Position numbers and translations under genes: made by a program. Positions 61,650 through 64,000 of a stretch of 64,000 nucleotides of DNA are shown one piece after another (positions within the stretch are counted from its first letter, which is position 1; every line of letters begins with the position of its first letter). This stretch comes from Solibacillus sp040273735 (lineage in GTDB: Bacteria > Bacillota > Bacilli > Bacillales_A > Planococcaceae), in the NCBI RefSeq assembly GCF_040273735.1, contig NZ_JBELZM010000014.1, positions 1 to 64,000 of the forward strand, written 5' to 3'. A model generated the notes under the pieces. That model saw nothing but the letters and a program-made list of their open reading frames with translations, did not search any database and was not told where the DNA came from.

Positions 61650-62591
61650 TTATAAATTATTAAACGGATTGTTTTTAAGTACTTCCTGAATTTGTTCGTC
61701 TTCGATATGTGTATAGATTTGCGTTGTTGCAACACTGGAGTGGCCAAGAATATGCTGCAAAGTTCGAATGTCTGCTCCGGATTTATACATCATTGTAGCA
61801 GAAGTATGTCGAAGTTTATGCGGTGTCAGCTTTTCTTTCGGTGACTGGCTGTTGGCATTGATTTCTTTCACGATCCGTGCAATCGACTGTCTCGCAAAAC
61901 GTGTGCCTTTTTGAGAAATGAACAGCGGTTCTTTTCCTTCCCCTTTATATGCATGCCGCTCCTGTAAATACTTATCTAATGCATTTATACACGCATCATT
62001 TAAATACACATGCCGTTCTTTATTCCCTTTCCCGATCACCGTCAGCATTCGGCCATTGATGGAATCGATATTGAGTGAACACAACTCGGAAACACGAATG
62101 CCGAGGTTCAGGAAAAAGACCATCATGCATTCATCGCGTGCACTGTACGACTGTGTCTGTACAGCACCGATAAAATCCTTTGCCTCATTATAGTTTAAAT
62201 AAACCGGTTGGCGTCGGCCGATTTTTGGTGTTTCCAAATGCTCGGCCGGGTTTTCATCAATCAGACGGCGCTTCCCTTTTAAGTATTTAAAAAAGGCTTT
62301 TAATGTTGCTACTTTACGTGCACGGGCTGCTGAGGAATTGCCGCGCTGTACTTCGCAATATTCCATAAACAAATATAAGTCTTCCAGAGACACTTCTTTA
62401 ATTTGATCGATTGTAATCTCAGAAATGTCGATTGTATGTAAACGGTCTAACGGAATATCTTCTTCGATCGCTTTTAGAAAACGCATGAACAAAATAAGAT
62501 CATATTCATATTCTTTCCGGGTTCTTTGGGACTTTCCCGTAATCGTTGTTAAGTAGATCAGAAAATCACGCAAAAATTTCGGCAGCTTCAT
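61650..62591 (-). CDS. XerC-type tyrosine recombinase
   Basis: This 313-residue protein has a SAM-like N-terminal core-binding domain (about 5-105) and a catalytic domain with the full set: Arg166 (GIRVSEL), Lys188 (GKGNKERHV), His258 and Arg261 (TPHKLRHT), His284 (ILGHSS) and Tyr293 (QIYTHI). Length and spacing fit chromosomal Xer recombinases, which resolve dimers, rather than phage integrases. No att site or cargo is adjacent. AGAGGGGGAAT precedes ATG. Confidence 0.88.
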   Translation of the reverse strand: MKLPKFLRDFLIYLTTITGKSQRTRKEYEYDLILFMRFLKAIEEDIPLDRLHTIDISEITIDQIKEVSLEDLYLFMEYCEVQRGNSSAARARKVATLKAFFKYLKGKRRLIDENPAEHLETPKIGRRQPVYLNYNEAKDFIGAVQTQSYSARDECMMVFFLNLGIRVSELCSLNIDSINGRMLTVIGKGNKERHVYLNDACINALDKYLQERHAYKGEGKEPLFISQKGTRFARQSIARIVKEINANSQSPKEKLTPHKLRHTSATMMYKSGADIRTLQHILGHSSVATTQIYTHIEDEQIQEVLKNNPFNNL

Positions 62592-62631
62592 TTTCGTCCA
62601 TTCCCCCTCTAATTAGCTCTTATTATAGCAC

Positions 62632-62665
62632 AAAAAATGTTCCCAAATTTATATTTGGGAACATT
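62632..62665 (-). terminator. Perfect 13-bp hairpin upstream of the recombinase
   Basis: AATGTTCCCAAAT / ATTTGGGAACATT with a four-base loop and six T on the minus strand. It would end a transcript arriving from the right; no gene is seen there, so it may instead act on the recombinase promoter. Confidence 0.55.
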
Positions 62666-62868
62666 ATTGCTAATTTAAGAGATTTATGCGGTTTTTCGAC
62701 AACAAAAGGAAACATATGTTCTCTTGTTGTAATTTCGCTCTCAGACGAAGTGAAATGTCGATTCGTGGATGATGACCCGTGTCGAATCGTCTGAACTCGA
62801 TTTTTGTCGAAGCCCTTTTTGGTTAAATTTATCGAATTTTGGGAATAGATGTTCCAGGAGGTGAAAGG

Positions 62869-64000
62869 ATGAATTCGCTAAAAACCCACTATGTTTTTTA
62901 TTATCCTTTCAATTATCGACAGTACGATTTTGAAAAGTTACAGCAAGTATTAAAGCGCAACAAATTTTATCATTTTACAATCGATGAAGAGGAATTTAAC
63001 GAGACACTTTACGGACCCGACATCAAAGTTTCCCCCCAATTGTTAACGCAATTCTTTTATCCTTTCATGGAAGAAAAATTATTGAATGACGAAATTTCAG
63101 TACGAAACTTTAACCGCTACTCGAAAAAAATCCAATGCGAAGGAAAAATGAAGACGGCATTCGATGAGGTGCCATTTACATTATTGAGCGCGGATATTAA
63201 TCTTTGTCCATTTGGTATTGGAATTTTAGCGTTAAGAATTCAATTGGCAGATAATGTGGATATGAATGCCGCGTTATCATTCGGTCATTTTTTTAGAGTG
63301 TTGCGTCCGAAAATTGATGAAGAGCTAGGTACGGAAATTTATTACGACAATTTTGTTTTTAATAATACAGATGAATTATTATTAACAAAAATCGCCCCTT
63401 TTATAGAAAGTTATTTTGTTGATTATTCATCAATTCACAAAAACATAAGCAAAATTCCATTTTTCGAAGATGAGCGTATGTATGTCAGTGCTTTTTTTCA
63501 TATGGGAGAAGACGCGGAAATCGACGAAAAATTACTGTATCGAGCAGGACAGTTAAATGGACGGGATAGCATAGGGGAACCTTATATTTCGAGTACAAAT
63601 GAGGAGTATATCGAACGATTTGTCGAGGAACATTGCTATGAGAGATGGGCACCAAAATTTCATATTATTACGACATTGCAAGGCCATATTCACCTATCAT
63701 CCGTAGATGAAAAAAGCATGTATAAATATTTAAACAGCTTTCACTCTGTCTCTTACTATACATTGCTCATCCATTATTTTTATAAACTAATGTTGTTAAA
63801 ACTCGTTTTCGAACATAGTGAATTAAAGTTTTCAAAAGATAAGGATATTGTAAAGGAGTTAATCGAACAGATTACGAAGTTTGCATCGAGGTATTATTTT
63901 TCGGAGGTATCGGCACGGACAGAAGGGAAAGAAATTTCGCATTATTTCAGGAAAGTATTCCGAATTGACGGACTATACCGTGAGACGAAAGAAACGCTTG
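62869..64000 (+). CDS. Uncharacterised protein, 5' part (runs off window)
   Basis: ATG 62869 follows AGGAGGTG and the frame stays open for 377 codons to the window edge. It begins MNSLKTHYVFYYPFNYRQYDF. The sequence is rich in Phe, Tyr and Lys; DINLCPFGIGILALRIQLAD near 113, and YYTLLIHYFYKLMLLKLVFE near 297, could be a membrane-proximal helix. The general form recalls CorA-like soluble domains, but no signature is visible, so no function is given. Confidence 0.8.
   Translation, partial: MNSLKTHYVFYYPFNYRQYDFEKLQQVLKRNKFYHFTIDEEEFNETLYGPDIKVSPQLLTQFFYPFMEEKLLNDEISVRNFNRYSKKIQCEGKMKTAFDEVPFTLLSADINLCPFGIGILALRIQLADNVDMNAALSFGHFFRVLRPKIDEELGTEIYYDNFVFNNTDELLLTKIAPFIESYFVDYSSIHKNISKIPFFEDERMYVSAFFHMGEDAEIDEKLLYRAGQLNGRDSIGEPYISSTNEEYIERFVEEHCYERWAPKFHIITTLQGHIHLSSVDEKSMYKYLNSFHSVSYYTLLIHYFYKLMLLKLVFEHSELKFSKDKDIVKELIEQITKFASRYYFSEVSARTEGKEISHYFRKVFRIDGLYRETKETL

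Noticed and set aside
62690..62730. Possible LexA box (AAAC-ATAT-GTTC) upstream of the recombinase
   Set aside because: One half-site deviates from CGAAC-N4-GTTCG and it is 100 bp or more from any start; too weak to list.
1..64000. CRISPR arrays, tRNA or rRNA genes, prophage modules
   Set aside because: No regularly spaced repeats, cloverleaf-like sequences or phage structural genes were recognised.

Overview
The window looks like chromosome from a low-GC, spore-forming Gram-positive of the Bacillales, most like the Solibacillus/Lysinibacillus (Planococcaceae) group. The evidence is strong AGGAGG-type ribosome sites, an S-box SAM riboswitch, a parE-parC pair beside plsY, Ku plus a Bacillus-type LigD, a Spo0E-like peptide and a SpoIIP homologue. 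The genus is an inference; no rRNA or tRNA gene is present to support it.

Region by region: 0-17 kb holds a lipoprotein 5' end, an alpha/beta hydrolase, a TetR regulator divergent from a SwrC-like RND exporter, a secreted M14 carboxypeptidase, a CDF zinc exporter with its CzrA-like ArsR sensor, an acetyl-CoA hydrolase/CoA-transferase, a YfiT-like DinB protein, two GNAT enzymes (one resembling aminoglycoside 6'-N-acetyltransferases), a VOC protein, an erythromycin-esterase-family protein, a glutathione peroxidase and the divergent ku/ligD end-joining pair. 17-26 kb holds several genes under 60 codons, including a Spo0E-like one, an AraC/GyrI regulator, a YbgC thioesterase, a very large SF1 helicase with a co-transcribed winged-helix-like partner, and a SAM riboswitch in front of metA. 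26-42 kb is mostly housekeeping: an ABC ATPase, YczE, HesB/YneR, plsY, parE-parC, two tandem DUF485-actP acetate permease units, a GNAT and a cytoplasmic transglutaminase-like protein.

42-53 kb is an accessory-looking, AT-rich segment full of gene remnants (amj, a copper P-type ATPase, a flavin amine oxidase). Its core is a copper-response cluster: histidine kinase, response regulator, CueP lipoprotein, CcdA-like membrane protein and multicopper oxidase. The kinase and oxidase promoters share an 11-bp-period direct repeat exactly 6 bp upstream of the -10, which predicts the response-regulator site. A SpoIIP homologue lies at one edge.

53-64 kb holds lipoproteins (one Ltp-like, one frameshifted), a PP2C phosphatase, an alpha/beta hydrolase, a duplicated ribbon-helix-helix-like protein, a roughly 300-bp element with 14-bp terminal inverted repeats, two uncharacterised larger proteins, an overlapping pair of micro-genes, a YbdG-like mechanosensitive channel and a XerC-type recombinase.

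No CRISPR array, prophage, complete IS, tRNA or rRNA was seen. The most system-like candidates are the copper regulon with its shared operator and the helicase/winged-helix pair. Family calls come from reading motifs by eye, without database searches.
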